The position numbers and the translations under genes were made by a program. Below the pieces are notes generated by a model. It did no database searches and had not been told where the DNA came from. It was given only the letters and a program-made list of their open reading frames with translations. 42,369 nt of DNA from Flavobacterium sp. (GTDB lineage Bacteria > Bacteroidota > Bacteroidia > Flavobacteriales > Flavobacteriaceae). This document shows, piece after piece, positions 25,352 through 34,067 of the stretch (position 1 is the stretch's first letter; every line of letters begins with the position of its first letter). The stretch is from NCBI GenBank assembly GCA_018883065.1, contig VEQT01000018.1, forward strand, positions 1 through 42,369. Direction: 5' to 3'.

Positions 25352-26749
25352 TTAATTTAGTAGTTCATCAAAGGCATTCCAAATGCGTTCGGAGGCCAAT
25401 TGCGGTGGATGTTGGTTAATTTTATCAAACCAAACTTGTGCTTGGTCAATACCCTCTTGCTTACTTGAATTTATAAGGCGTAAAACAACTTCTTCCATTG
25501 CAGCAGCCGAATCAATCCAATGTACTGCATTTGAATTGGGCATTGATCGAAAGTGTATAAAGTTATAAATTTTTTGTACTGACCAATCGGCCACCGTGCA
25601 GTTGGGCACATCATACCGAATATAAGCACAGGGTTTGTGGTGCGTGGCATAATCAAAAACCATTGATGAGCCCAAATTAACCACAAATTCGGTATGGCAA
25701 ATGGTGTTTACCAGCAAGGTTGTGTCGGCTTGGGTTGGTAAAATGGCATTCCATTCGGCGCCTTGTTTTTCCCACTTGGGCGCCACAGAAACAATACAAT
25801 CTTTATATTCTTGAAGCACAGCATCATATCGTGAAGAAAAATCAACTGGGCAACGGCGAAACAAAATTCCTAGCGACTTTCCTTTTTCATTCAATTGACG
25901 TATTGCAGCAGCCAAATCGGCAAGATAAACTGGATCATTTGGTGAAGTGGTTATGTCATCACCCGAAAAACAAATGTATTGCTTGGTTAAATCTAGCTTG
26001 TGTTCGGTAAAAAAATCGGCGCGGGTTTGAAGCAAAGCAGCATCATAATGCGCTTCAAATTGTGGAGTTCCTGTGATTTTTATTTGAGAACTGGTAACTT
26101 CAGGATAATAATACTGCAATTCTGATTTCATGTGTTGGCTCCAAACCAAGTAATAATCGGGTTGAACCAATTTGGTTCCTTTGGGCAAATTATCCCATGA
26201 AAAAATAAAAGTTGACGTGGGAATTTGCACCGATTGAGCTGCCATTATGGGAGCCAAAGCAAGCGATAAGCGCTGATTGGTACAAAACAACAAATCGGGT
26301 TTTTCTTGTTGTAAAACAGAACAACAATAGGAATAGTAAGGTGTTTGTTTTTCTAAATAGGCCAATAGACGTTGGATGCGCAACAAGCCTTTTGGGGATT
26401 TATGGGTAAAAACAAGTAGCGACAACATGATTTTTTTTACCCAAGCGCCCACGGTTTTGGGCGTACTTGGAAATCGGTAGCTGTCGTAAACGGCATCTTG
26501 ACTTCGTTTCTTATTGAGTGATAATTCAATTTGAATTTGGGCGTTTTTGACCAACTCGGTCCAGCGGTGATTTTTGGCAAGCGGAATTTTAATTTCGGAA
26601 TAACCCATATCCGAAAGGGCAAAAGGGCTGGCATTCCAAAACACCACTTCATAGCCCCTCGCCTTTCCTAATGCATAGAACTGCGAAAACGCAAAAGTGC
26701 GCAAACCTACTCCGTCGGCTAGAAAAATAAAGAGTTTTTTAGGCTGCAT
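25352..26749 (-). CDS. Orphan GT-B-like glycan biosynthesis protein
   Basis: A 465-residue protein without a clear family match. The ATG at 26749 (MQPKKLFIFLADGVG) is chosen; it overlaps the upstream gene by eleven bases. Features suggest a GT-B glycosyltransferase: an N-terminal Rossmann-like strand (LFIFLADGVGLRTF), a mid-protein PDLLFCTNQRLSLALAPI and STFIFSWDNLPKG, then ITGTPQFEAHY, the start of a second Rossmann domain at YICFSGDD, and a late LVNTICHTEFVVNLGSSMVFDYATHHKPCAYI, which resembles the donor-binding end of capsule, CDP-glycerol or UDP-GlcNAc epimerase-like enzymes. No membrane segment is seen. It is a candidate for the missing transferase of the activated sialic acid, but this is only inferred. 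Confidence 0.7.
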   Translation of the reverse strand: MQPKKLFIFLADGVGLRTFAFSQFYALGKARGYEVVFWNASPFALSDMGYSEIKIPLAKNHRWTELVKNAQIQIELSLNKKRSQDAVYDSYRFPSTPKTVGAWVKKIMLSLLVFTHKSPKGLLRIQRLLAYLEKQTPYYSYCCSVLQQEKPDLLFCTNQRLSLALAPIMAAQSVQIPTSTFIFSWDNLPKGTKLVQPDYYLVWSQHMKSELQYYYPEVTSSQIKITGTPQFEAHYDAALLQTRADFFTEHKLDLTKQYICFSGDDITTSPNDPVYLADLAAAIRQLNEKGKSLGILFRRCPVDFSSRYDAVLQEYKDCIVSVAPKWEKQGAEWNAILPTQADTTLLVNTICHTEFVVNLGSSMVFDYATHHKPCAYIRYDVPNCTVADWSVQKIYNFIHFRSMPNSNAVHWIDSAAAMEEVVLRLINSSKQEGIDQAQVWFDKINQHPPQLASERIWNAFDELLN

Positions 26750-28025
26750 CACAAGATTGTAAAGATTGACGGCCGGTATACTGATGCACAGCATAAGCCA
26801 GTAAAAAAAACTGCATGGCCCTTAACGGAAACATATACCGTTGTTCGGAATGAAATATACACACATATAGCAAACTCCATCCCCATAAAAATAAAAACGG
26901 AAAAAATAACGTGTATTTTTTTACTTTAAACAGTATCCATAAACCCCAAATTGCTCCAAAAACCAATACATAATTTACCGCATTGATATAGGCATGAATG
27001 CCCCATTTGAGTAATGTACTTTTATCAGATTTCATTAAAGGGCTAATGACAAAGCTTTGGGATTGAAAAAACTTAAAAAAATACTGGCGCAGGGTGAGCA
27101 AAGGATGAGACAAAATATCTTGTTTAACCCATTGAATAAAATAATCGGTTTTATCGAGCTGTTGCGCTTCGCAAATGGATTCCAATTCTTGTCTTTTTTT
27201 TAAGTTGTTTAGATAATCAGAAGAAGCAAAAGCATCTTGCCCATGTTGTGGCAACCAATTAAAAGGTTCATCGCGCAATTCAAAACGCGACCAAAGTAAC
27301 TGGTTTCGAAACACGGTGCTTTTAAAATCTGGGGACTCCGTATTTACGGATTGCTCAAAGGATTGTAAGGCCAAAAAACCTATAATAACTAGTGCGGTGC
27401 ATTTGAGTTTTAGTTGCCAAGTTGTAGCATTGGTCCAAAAATAGAGCACAAAAACAACGGCAAAAGGAAGTAAATTTGGCCGGGTACCCACCAAAAGAAG
27501 CAAAGCAAAAGCCAATTGTGTACCCATTTTGGATTGATTTTTTTGCTCTATAAGAAGCACCCAGGAATAGACAAACCAAGCCACTGCAAAAAACGCAGCC
27601 GGTTCAGCCAAAATTCCCATGGCATAATACAAGGGTATGGGAAACAAACACAGCAAAAGTACGGGCCAAAATTGCGCCGTTTTGTCAAACTGCAAATGCG
27701 TAAATGTTTTGACTAACAAACGCATTGCGAGTGCAGTAACTAACACATTAAACACAACCCCCGACAAATAATAGGCTGTTGAAAGGTGTAAAAAATGAAC
27801 AAGTGCATATGGTATTGCATAGTAAAGTAAGGTAACCAAGCCCTTATCTACCCGAATAGCACCCTGAAATCCTGAAGCAATATAATCGAGTAATTGAATG
27901 GTGCCTTCGTGGTATTCTCCGTCGCCAAAGGGTTTTGGTTTAAATGGCAAAACAAAGAACAGCAACCCCAAAAGTAGCGTACACAAAAAAGGGTAGTTCA
28001 CCAAAAAACTATGAAGCTGTTTCAT
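26739..28025 (-). CDS. Multi-spanning membrane protein, glycosyltransferase-like (GT-C type suspected)
   Basis: A 428-residue inner-membrane protein with about nine or ten hydrophobic segments. The start is the ATG at 28025 (MKQLHSFLVNYPF), 17 bases inside the upstream gene; a longer frame would lie largely within that gene. The early periplasmic loop KPFGDGEYHEGTIQLLDYI has the acidic pair expected of GT-C enzymes that use lipid-linked sugars. The gene follows a polyprenyl-phosphate glycosyltransferase-like GT2, which would make such a lipid donor. A late loop with FHSEQRYMFPLRAMQFFLL is also typical of that fold. It may add a side-branch sugar at the periplasmic face. No specific family assigned. 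Confidence 0.7.
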   Translation of the reverse strand: MKQLHSFLVNYPFLCTLLLGLLFFVLPFKPKPFGDGEYHEGTIQLLDYIASGFQGAIRVDKGLVTLLYYAIPYALVHFLHLSTAYYLSGVVFNVLVTALAMRLLVKTFTHLQFDKTAQFWPVLLLCLFPIPLYYAMGILAEPAAFFAVAWFVYSWVLLIEQKNQSKMGTQLAFALLLLVGTRPNLLPFAVVFVLYFWTNATTWQLKLKCTALVIIGFLALQSFEQSVNTESPDFKSTVFRNQLLWSRFELRDEPFNWLPQHGQDAFASSDYLNNLKKRQELESICEAQQLDKTDYFIQWVKQDILSHPLLTLRQYFFKFFQSQSFVISPLMKSDKSTLLKWGIHAYINAVNYVLVFGAIWGLWILFKVKKYTLFFPFLFLWGWSLLYVCIFHSEQRYMFPLRAMQFFLLAYAVHQYTGRQSLQSCDAA

Positions 28026-28941
28026 TCTTTTGGAATTTTTCTTTAATGATATACAAGGGACGCTTGCGCGCTTCGTCGTAGGTACGCCACACATATTCGC
28101 CAATGATACCGAGCATCAACATGATTAATCCGCCAATGATGAGGATTAAAATCATGATGGGTGCCCAACCGTTAAAGGGCGTATGGTGCAAAAATCGATT
28201 GTAAGCAATAAGCAACGCATAGCCAAATCCAATCATCGAAAATAGTATTCCCAATAAGGACATTAATCGAATGGGAACATACGAAGTGTTTAGTAGGCCA
28301 TCAATAAAATACTTGAGTTTTTTTGTGAGCGTCCATTGCGATTTTCCTATGGTGCGTTTGTTGCGTTTGTATGGGACAAATGAAGTGCTAAAGCCCAACC
28401 ACAAGACATCGCCTTGAAAAAAACGATTGCGTTCGTCAAGTTGATTCAACACCCAAACAGCTTTAGTGTCGAGTAGCATAAAATCAAATCCTCCTTTGGG
28501 CATGTTGGGATTAATATAGCGCATGAGTCGATAAAAAATCTGAGAAGTGGTGTTGGCAATAAAACCATCTTCGCGATCAATGCGATGACCAATTACAATT
28601 TCGTTACCCGATTGCCATTTAGTGATGAGCTCATGAATTAATTCGATGGGCTCTTGTAAATCAGCCGACATTAAAATAACTGCATCGCTATTTACCTCTT
28701 TTAAGCCGGCTATCATAGCAGGGACTTGTCCAAAATTGCGTGAAAACGAAAGTACTTTTACGTGATCATCTTGCTGGTGAAGTGCAAGGAGTTCTTGTAA
28801 GGAATTATCGTCTGATCCGTCATTCACAAAAATAAATTCATAGGCAATACCTAACGATTGTGTCAGGGCTAAGCATTTTTCGTAGGTAGGAACCAATGAA
28901 CCTTGATTACGAAATACAGGAATGACAAAAGCGAGTTTCAT
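28009..28941 (-). CDS. Polyprenyl-phosphate glycosyltransferase, DPM1/GtrB/ArnC-like GT2
   Basis: A GT2 enzyme of 310 residues with two C-terminal membrane helices. The ATG at 28941 is chosen because it begins at MKLAFVIPVFRNQGSLV and follows the aminotransferase stop by eight bases. The catalytic domain has YEFIFVNDGSDDNS, VLSFSRNFGQVPAMIAG and VILMSADLQEP (the DxD-type metal site). Then come two hydrophobic helices (LLGILFSMIGFGYALLIAY and IMILILIIGGLIMLMLGIIG) and EYVWRTYDEARKRPLYII, a motif of GtrB/ArnC-type enzymes. These move a sugar from a nucleotide to undecaprenyl phosphate for use in the periplasm. The neighbouring GT-C-like gene is the natural user of this donor. Confidence 0.92.
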   Translation of the reverse strand: MKLAFVIPVFRNQGSLVPTYEKCLALTQSLGIAYEFIFVNDGSDDNSLQELLALHQQDDHVKVLSFSRNFGQVPAMIAGLKEVNSDAVILMSADLQEPIELIHELITKWQSGNEIVIGHRIDREDGFIANTTSQIFYRLMRYINPNMPKGGFDFMLLDTKAVWVLNQLDERNRFFQGDVLWLGFSTSFVPYKRNKRTIGKSQWTLTKKLKYFIDGLLNTSYVPIRLMSLLGILFSMIGFGYALLIAYNRFLHHTPFNGWAPIMILILIIGGLIMLMLGIIGEYVWRTYDEARKRPLYIIKEKFQKNETAS

Positions 28942-28949
28942 AAGCAAAT

Positions 28950-30029
28950 TTAGGTTGAAATGGTGTGGTTGATACAATTCACAATGTGCATTAAATCGTC
29001 CGAAGTTAATCCAACATATAAAGGCAAACACAGCACACAACTGGCTACTTCCTCTGACACCATACAAAGTGTGGAATCTACAAATGACAACGTATTTAGA
29101 GACGGATAAAAATACCTACGGGGAAATATTTGAAGCGCCTCTAAGGCATGTTGTACTTGCAAAAGCTGCTGTTCACTTTTAAAAATAACAGGGTAATAGC
29201 TAAAATTCCATTGGGTATTTGGTCGAATTTTTATGGTTCTTAGCACATTAAAATTCAAATGGGCTGTATAGAAATCGACTACTTTTTTTCGTGCATTCAC
29301 TATTTCTTCCATATGCGGTAGGACAGCTAATCCCATGGCTGCTTGCAATTCGGATAGTTTTCCGTTGATGCCCAACCCATGAAATTCGAGTGGACCATTG
29401 TGACCAAAATTATGACTGTAATACAACTGATGAAATAAGTTGGGATCGGAACAAAAAAGCGCACCACCCTCGGCTGTATGAAACAATTTGGTAGCATGAA
29501 AACTACAACTACTTACTGTTCCATAAGTAAAGATTGATTTTCCATTATATGTCACACCAAAACAATGGGCCGCATCATAAATGACAGCTAATTTATGCTT
29601 AGCTGCAATGGACTCAATGGACTCAATCGCGCAGGGATTTCCAAATACATGTGTAGCCAAAATGGCTGTAGTTTTAGACGTTATGGCCGACTCAATTAAG
29701 GTTTCATCTATGGTTAAATACTCCGGATGTATATCTACAAAAATAGGGGTACAATTTTGCCACAAAATTGATGCGGTAGTGGCTACATAGCTAAATGGAG
29801 TTGTAATGACTTCTCCGTTTTTAGCCAAAAGTTGCAAGGCAATTTGAAGTGGAATAGTCCCATTGTTCATCAGCAATAGAGAAGAAACCTGCAAATAATC
29901 TTTTAGTTTGGCTTCTAATTCAAGTACTAACTCCCCTCGATTGGTAATCCATTGATTGGACCAAATGCGTTCCAATTCACTTTGATAGGACTCGATTGGA
30001 GGAAAAAATGTCTTGGTTACGGGAATCAT
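28950..30029 (-). CDS. DegT/DnrJ/EryC1-family sugar aminotransferase
   Basis: A PLP-dependent aminotransferase of 359 residues that turns a 4-keto (or 3-keto) nucleotide sugar into an amino sugar. Motifs: SNQWITNRGELVLELE, LLMNNGTIPLQIALQ, ITTPFSYVATTASILW, AVIYDAAHCFGV (Asp that binds the PLP nitrogen), and the PLP lysine in SCSFHATKLFHTAEGG. The N-terminus MIPVTKTFFPPIESY recalls the VioA/FdtB-like branch acting on dTDP- or UDP-keto-sugars. The 4,6-dehydratase that would provide its substrate is not in the window. An acetyl- or acyltransferase in the same operon could acylate the amine. Exact sugar unknown. Confidence 0.9.
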   Translation of the reverse strand: MIPVTKTFFPPIESYQSELERIWSNQWITNRGELVLELEAKLKDYLQVSSLLLMNNGTIPLQIALQLLAKNGEVITTPFSYVATTASILWQNCTPIFVDIHPEYLTIDETLIESAITSKTTAILATHVFGNPCAIESIESIAAKHKLAVIYDAAHCFGVTYNGKSIFTYGTVSSCSFHATKLFHTAEGGALFCSDPNLFHQLYYSHNFGHNGPLEFHGLGINGKLSELQAAMGLAVLPHMEEIVNARKKVVDFYTAHLNFNVLRTIKIRPNTQWNFSYYPVIFKSEQQLLQVQHALEALQIFPRRYFYPSLNTLSFVDSTLCMVSEEVASCVLCLPLYVGLTSDDLMHIVNCINHTIST

Positions 30030-30103
30030 GAAGCGTTCTAAAAATTATTGGCTCCACAAATTAACAAATAAATACTTTTAAAATAGGCGATTGAGGCCAT
30101 AAA

Positions 30104-31198
30104 CTAGTGTGTCCTTTTTGGAAAATAGACGTCTCTAATTCCTAAAAAATAGGATTCCACTGTAGCAGTTAAGAATATACCGGAGCCAACAGACAAAATA
30201 AAAACAAGTACAAATTGTAAATAGGAACTCGAAATGGGGAGGTAACTCACTACATAAATCACCAATGAATGAAGAAGGTAAATGGCATAAGAATTGAAGC
30301 CAATACGCGCCATAATCCTTACGAGTAAAGGACTAAACAATTTATTTAATTTATTGTCCATATGTTCATCAAACAACACGCATAATAATAGGATACCAAA
30401 AGACAGATAGACCATCGTGAATCCTATTGTACGCACAAAAAATGAGGTAACATAAGATATAAAAGGAGTAAAACTTAGGAGCAATAATGCGAGTATCAAT
30501 CCTTTATTTTGGTGTTTTAGTACAAAATCACGCCAAGTTGATCGCTTAAAATAATACCCATAAGCAATACACACGCCAAAAAGAAGTGCATCGATGCGCA
30601 GGTGTGTGGCGGTAACATGGAACACATTTTGGTTGGGAAAATAGAGATTTGAGGCATAGCGGATTAGTAAAATCAAACTAAGCAAACTCACCAAGCAGAT
30701 CATAAATCCTCTTTTATACAGCAACTGATGAATTTTTTTGGGTGCAAACTTCACCAATGCACCAAAACTAAGGGCCAAGAAAATGTAAAAATGTTCTTCT
30801 ACAGCCAACGACCAACTTGCCGGATAGGCATAGCCCCAACCCAAAAAATAGTTTTGAACAAATAAACAGTCGTAGAGCGTTTTTTGAAAATCAAATTTGT
30901 GGAAATACAATTTAGGCAAAAGATAAGCCACAAGAGTGAGGTAATACAACGGATAAATTTTAAATCCACGCCGAATTAAAAACAAACCAGGCGAAACCGA
31001 ACCAAATTTTTGGTATTCCTGAAACAGTAAGCCAGAAACTAAAAATCCACTTAACACAAAAAACAAATCAACACCAATCCAGCCCATGGTTTGTAACATG
31101 GGAGTAAGCAATTGGTGCCGAAACAAAACCAAAATAATAGCTATTCCACGTAAAAAATCGAGTTTTTGAATGCGTGTATGAGAAGAAATTACTTGCAT
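30104..31198 (-). CDS. Acyltransferase 3 (OafA/YrhL-type) membrane protein
   Basis: A 364-residue inner-membrane acyltransferase with about ten hydrophobic segments. The N-terminus shows RIQKLDFLRGIAIILVLFRHQ, with the family Arg and His, followed by WIGVDLFFVLSGFLVSGLLF; SWSLAVEEHFYIFL is the second family motif. OafA-type proteins move acyl groups, usually acetyl, across the membrane onto glycans. It probably decorates the glycan made here. It lies between neuC (adjacent, no gap) and the aminotransferase, with a 74-base gap after it in which I see no promoter or terminator. Acyl donor and target are unknown. Confidence 0.9.
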   Translation of the reverse strand: MQVISSHTRIQKLDFLRGIAIILVLFRHQLLTPMLQTMGWIGVDLFFVLSGFLVSGLLFQEYQKFGSVSPGLFLIRRGFKIYPLYYLTLVAYLLPKLYFHKFDFQKTLYDCLFVQNYFLGWGYAYPASWSLAVEEHFYIFLALSFGALVKFAPKKIHQLLYKRGFMICLVSLLSLILLIRYASNLYFPNQNVFHVTATHLRIDALLFGVCIAYGYYFKRSTWRDFVLKHQNKGLILALLLLSFTPFISYVTSFFVRTIGFTMVYLSFGILLLCVLFDEHMDNKLNKLFSPLLVRIMARIGFNSYAIYLLHSLVIYVVSYLPISSSYLQFVLVFILSVGSGIFLTATVESYFLGIRDVYFPKRTH

Positions 31199-32323
31199 TT
31201 AGTGCACATCGCGAAATTGTTTCTGAGGCGTTCGGGCCCAAAAATTAGGTTGGATTAATGCCTCAAGAAACAGTTGTGCGCTTCGACCTTCACCAAACTG
31301 CTGGGGCATTTCAACTATTGATTTGGGTTTTGCAGATTGTATCGCCAACAAAATAGCCGACGTTTCGTATGACACATTTTGAATACAAGGATGAGTAGCC
31401 CGATTGAGTTGTCTAGTACCAATGTTTATAGCTGAAACGCCATAACTGGGCGCCTCGCGAATTCCTGCGCTGCTGTTTCCAATGATAAACTCGGCTTGTT
31501 TTAGCAATTGTAAAAAGTACTCAAAACGCAGCGATGGAAACAACCTGAATCGTGGATGATTTTGCAAGGCGGCATAGGCTTTAAAAATGTGATGGTTGCC
31601 CATGTCGTTGTTGGGATACACGACTACGTAATTTTGGGTATCCTCCAACAATGCATTTACAAGCTGTTGGGCATGGATTTCCATTTGATTTAATTCGGTA
31701 GTAACCGGATGAAATAAAACCACAGCATATGTTTCAAAAGGAATCTCGTAATAGGATTTAACAAATTCAATATCAGGCAATTGCTTAGAAAACATAATGT
31801 CAATATCTGGAGAGCCAATTTCAAAAATAGTTTGCTCCTCCTCTCCCATTTGTAGTAATCGTTTGGCAGCCTCGGCATTAGACACAAAATGCAAATGACT
31901 CAACTTACTCACACTGTGCCGAATGAGTTCGTCAACAGTACCCGATCGTTCACCACCCTCTATGTGTGTCACCAAAAAATTATTGAGTGCTCCCACAATA
32001 GCGCCTGCTAGGGTTTCCACACGATCGCCATGTACTACAATCAAATCGGGCTGTACGTTTTTGCAATAGGCCGAAAACCCTTCGATGGTTTTTGCTAAAG
32101 TGAGATCCATGGTTGATTCATGCGTATGGTTTTCGAACGTATGAATGTTGGTAATCTTACAGCGCTGGATTTCGATAAGCGTATAGCCATACAATTCCTG
32201 CAAATGCATGCCGGTGACAAATACAAAAACTTCAAAGTCAGAGTGGTGCTCGAGCTGCAGCAAAAGTGGTTTTATTTTTCCAAAATCGGCACGGGTTCCG
32301 GTGAGAAATACAATTTTTTTCAT
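31199..32323 (-). CDS. neuC: UDP-N-acetylglucosamine 2-epimerase, hydrolysing (NeuC)
   Basis: Makes N-acetylmannosamine from UDP-GlcNAc by epimerisation with loss of UDP, the first step to sialic acid. It has 374 residues: FLTGTRADFGKIKPLL at the N-terminus, LIVVHGDRVETLAGAIVGAL, VTHIEGGERSGTVDELIRHSVSKLSHLHFVSN, GSPDIDIMF, and FIIGNSSAGIREAPSYG near the UDP site. The pattern, including the C-terminal QKQFRDVH, resembles the Campylobacter-type NeuC. The related LegG acts on a different nucleotide sugar and cannot be excluded from sequence alone; the type of neighbouring NeuB favours NeuC. It lies three bases after neuB. Confidence 0.9.
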   Translation of the reverse strand: MKKIVFLTGTRADFGKIKPLLLQLEHHSDFEVFVFVTGMHLQELYGYTLIEIQRCKITNIHTFENHTHESTMDLTLAKTIEGFSAYCKNVQPDLIVVHGDRVETLAGAIVGALNNFLVTHIEGGERSGTVDELIRHSVSKLSHLHFVSNAEAAKRLLQMGEEEQTIFEIGSPDIDIMFSKQLPDIEFVKSYYEIPFETYAVVLFHPVTTELNQMEIHAQQLVNALLEDTQNYVVVYPNNDMGNHHIFKAYAALQNHPRFRLFPSLRFEYFLQLLKQAEFIIGNSSAGIREAPSYGVSAINIGTRQLNRATHPCIQNVSYETSAILLAIQSAKPKSIVEMPQQFGEGRSAQLFLEALIQPNFWARTPQKQFRDVH

Positions 32324-32326
32324 AGT

Positions 32327-33370
32327 TTATTTTGCCACATCATCCCAACTGAGTTGAGTGTCTACTGCAATATTTTTACTGGCACATTGACCCAAAATTG
32401 AATTGAAATGTTCGGCCAAAATTGGCCCTGTCCCAGGACGTTTCACCCAAATATTATCTTTAGTAAAGGGTTCTCCTTCCGCAATTGGCGCAATGGTACA
32501 CACTGTAGCAAAGGCAAAATCGATCGTCACTTGTTCTTCAAGGGCGGGTTCTTTAACACCTCCACGCATTTGCCAAATTTCATGACTACCTTGTATCAAT
32601 TGCGCTGTAGTATTCTCGTCCATGCTACACACAATATCTGGCCCTTGTCGGTCCATGTGGTCAGTAAAATGGCGTTCCAATATGGAGCCACCCAAAGCCA
32701 CCGCCGCCAAACAAGCATTATTATTTAGTGTATGATCACTCAGACCAAACACTTTTTCTGGGAAGGCTTGGTGCATTTGCATCATAGCGCCTAGTCGCAC
32801 CAAATGAGTTGGTGTTGGATATAAATTGGTGGTATGCAACAAGGCTACTGGCACCTGATGCTTGTCAAAAATGGCTACCGCTTTTTGAATACTTTCAATG
32901 GTATTCATACCTGTACTCAAAATAACAGGCTTCCCAAAAGAAGCAATGTGCTCCAAGAGTGGATAATTATTGCATTCGCCCGAACCAATTTTATAAGCCG
33001 GCACCTGAAATTTCTCTAACCGATTGGCTGCCGCTCTTGAAAACGGCGTCGAAATAAAAATCATTCCTTTGGCTTGTACATATTGCATCAGCGCATATTC
33101 ATCGGCTTCGTTGAGTGCACAGCGTTCCATGATTTCATAGATGGATACATCGGCATTTCCCGGAACAACTTTTTTGGCTGCCCCGCTCATTTCATCTTCT
33201 ACGATGTGCGTTTGGTGTTTAATAATTTCTACTCCAGCTCGAGCGGCTGCATCGACAAATTGTTTGGCCAATTCGAGGGAACCTTCGTGATTGATGCCAA
33301 TTTCGGCAATCACCACGGGTGGAAAATCGGGGCCAATTTTACGGCCTGCTATAGTAATAAATGGATTCAT
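32327..33370 (-). CDS. neuB: N-acetylneuraminate synthase (NeuB)
   Basis: Condenses N-acetylmannosamine with phosphoenolpyruvate to N-acetylneuraminic acid. It has 347 residues, starting at the ATG at 33370, one base after the neuA stop. The TIM-barrel part shows [32 protein letters not shown] (51-62), [29 protein letters not shown] and [19 protein letters not shown]. The C-terminal antifreeze-like (SAF) domain has [24 protein letters not shown] and [10 protein letters not shown] are, as I recall, features of Neu5Ac synthases such as Campylobacter NeuB1, whereas legionaminate and pseudaminate synthases differ here. Product identity is therefore probable, not proven. Confidence 0.93.
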   Translation of the reverse strand: MNPFITIAGRKIGPDFPPVVIAEIGINHEGSLELAKQFVDAAARAGVEIIKHQTHIVEDEMSGAAKKVVPGNADVSIYEIMERCALNEADEYALMQYVQAKGMIFISTPFSRAAANRLEKFQVPAYKIGSGECNNYPLLEHIASFGKPVILSTGMNTIESIQKAVAIFDKHQVPVALLHTTNLYPTPTHLVRLGAMMQMHQAFPEKVFGLSDHTLNNNACLAAVALGGSILERHFTDHMDRQGPDIVCSMDENTTAQLIQGSHEIWQMRGGVKEPALEEQVTIDFAFATVCTIAPIAEGEPFTKDNIWVKRPGTGPILAEHFNSILGQCASKNIAVDTQLSWDDVAK

Positions 33371-33371
33371 A

Positions 33372-34037
33372 TTAACGAAGATGTTTTTGGACCATGTATT
33401 CGGCGTATTCGAAATCAGCAAGGGTATCAATGTCAATTTGTTCAAACGGATGTTCTACTACAAATGGAATGGCAGCTGCAGAAAAAACAAGGTTTTGTGT
33501 TAAAACGGCAGGCGTTGTGATATACAACAAACCATTTTCGAAATACAAAGGCTCCAAGTCTTGGCTGCGTTGGCCAACGGTATAATTAAAGGGATAAAAA
33601 CAATGGTCTGAAATTTTGCCCAATTTTTGGTGCGATCGACTCACGGTAAACAAACTTGTTGCAGCACTTTGGGAAAAAACCGCATACGCTTCGGACATCA
33701 AATTAGCTGGCCTCAAGGGGTTCGTAGGCTGCAACAAACAAATAGTTTTGACTGTATTTTCTAGCTGCAAAAGGGCGTGTTGCAAACAAGTATAGGTAGG
33801 AGAATCGTCGGTGGCTAATTCGTTGGGGCGATCGAGTACCTGTGCGCCAAATTCGAGTGCCACAGCTTTACATGCTGGATCATTGGTTGACACATAAACG
33901 GCATCAATTAACTCAGGAAATTGTTGAGCATACCGAATGCTGTGGGCCAACAAGGGAATTCCGCCCAGCAATTTGGTGTTTTTTCCTGCTAATCGTTTGG
34001 AACCTCCGCGTGCCGGAATGAGTGCAATGTTCTTCAT
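33372..34037 (-). CDS. neuA: CMP-N-acetylneuraminate cytidylyltransferase (NeuA)
   Basis: Activates the nonulosonic acid with CTP to give the CMP-sugar donor. It has 221 residues with the CTP-binding signature [14 protein letters not shown], the second motif [27 protein letters not shown], and a late [15 protein letters not shown] typical of this family. Related cytidylyltransferases (LegF, PseF) share these motifs, so its sugar is assigned through neuB and neuC. It starts the neuA-neuB-neuC run (one-base and three-base gaps), a complete pathway from UDP-GlcNAc to CMP-sialic acid. A 30-base gap separates it from the upstream GT2. Confidence 0.93.
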   Translation of the reverse strand: MKNIALIPARGGSKRLAGKNTKLLGGIPLLAHSIRYAQQFPELIDAVYVSTNDPACKAVALEFGAQVLDRPNELATDDSPTYTCLQHALLQLENTVKTICLLQPTNPLRPANLMSEAYAVFSQSAATSLFTVSRSHQKLGKISDHCFYPFNYTVGQRSQDLEPLYFENGLLYITTPAVLTQNLVFSAAAIPFVVEHPFEQIDIDTLADFEYAEYMVQKHLR

Positions 34038-34067
34038 ACTACTGCTCGTAAAGCCGAGTAAAAATAA

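Noticed and set aside
24616..25419. A 267-codon open frame on the plus strand across the two acetyltransferase genes
   Set aside because: It is antisense to two proteins with clear hexapeptide repeats, and its translation has no recognisable domain. Low stop frequency is explained by the codon pattern of the opposite strand.
33074..33520. A 148-codon plus-strand open frame opposite neuB and neuA
   Set aside because: Antisense to two strongly supported genes and without any recognisable motif.
31199..34037. Legionaminic or pseudaminic acid pathway in place of sialic acid
   Set aside because: No accompanying dehydratase or Leg/Pse-specific genes are seen in the window, and NeuB has Neu5Ac-synthase-like residues; kept as an alternative pending phylogeny.
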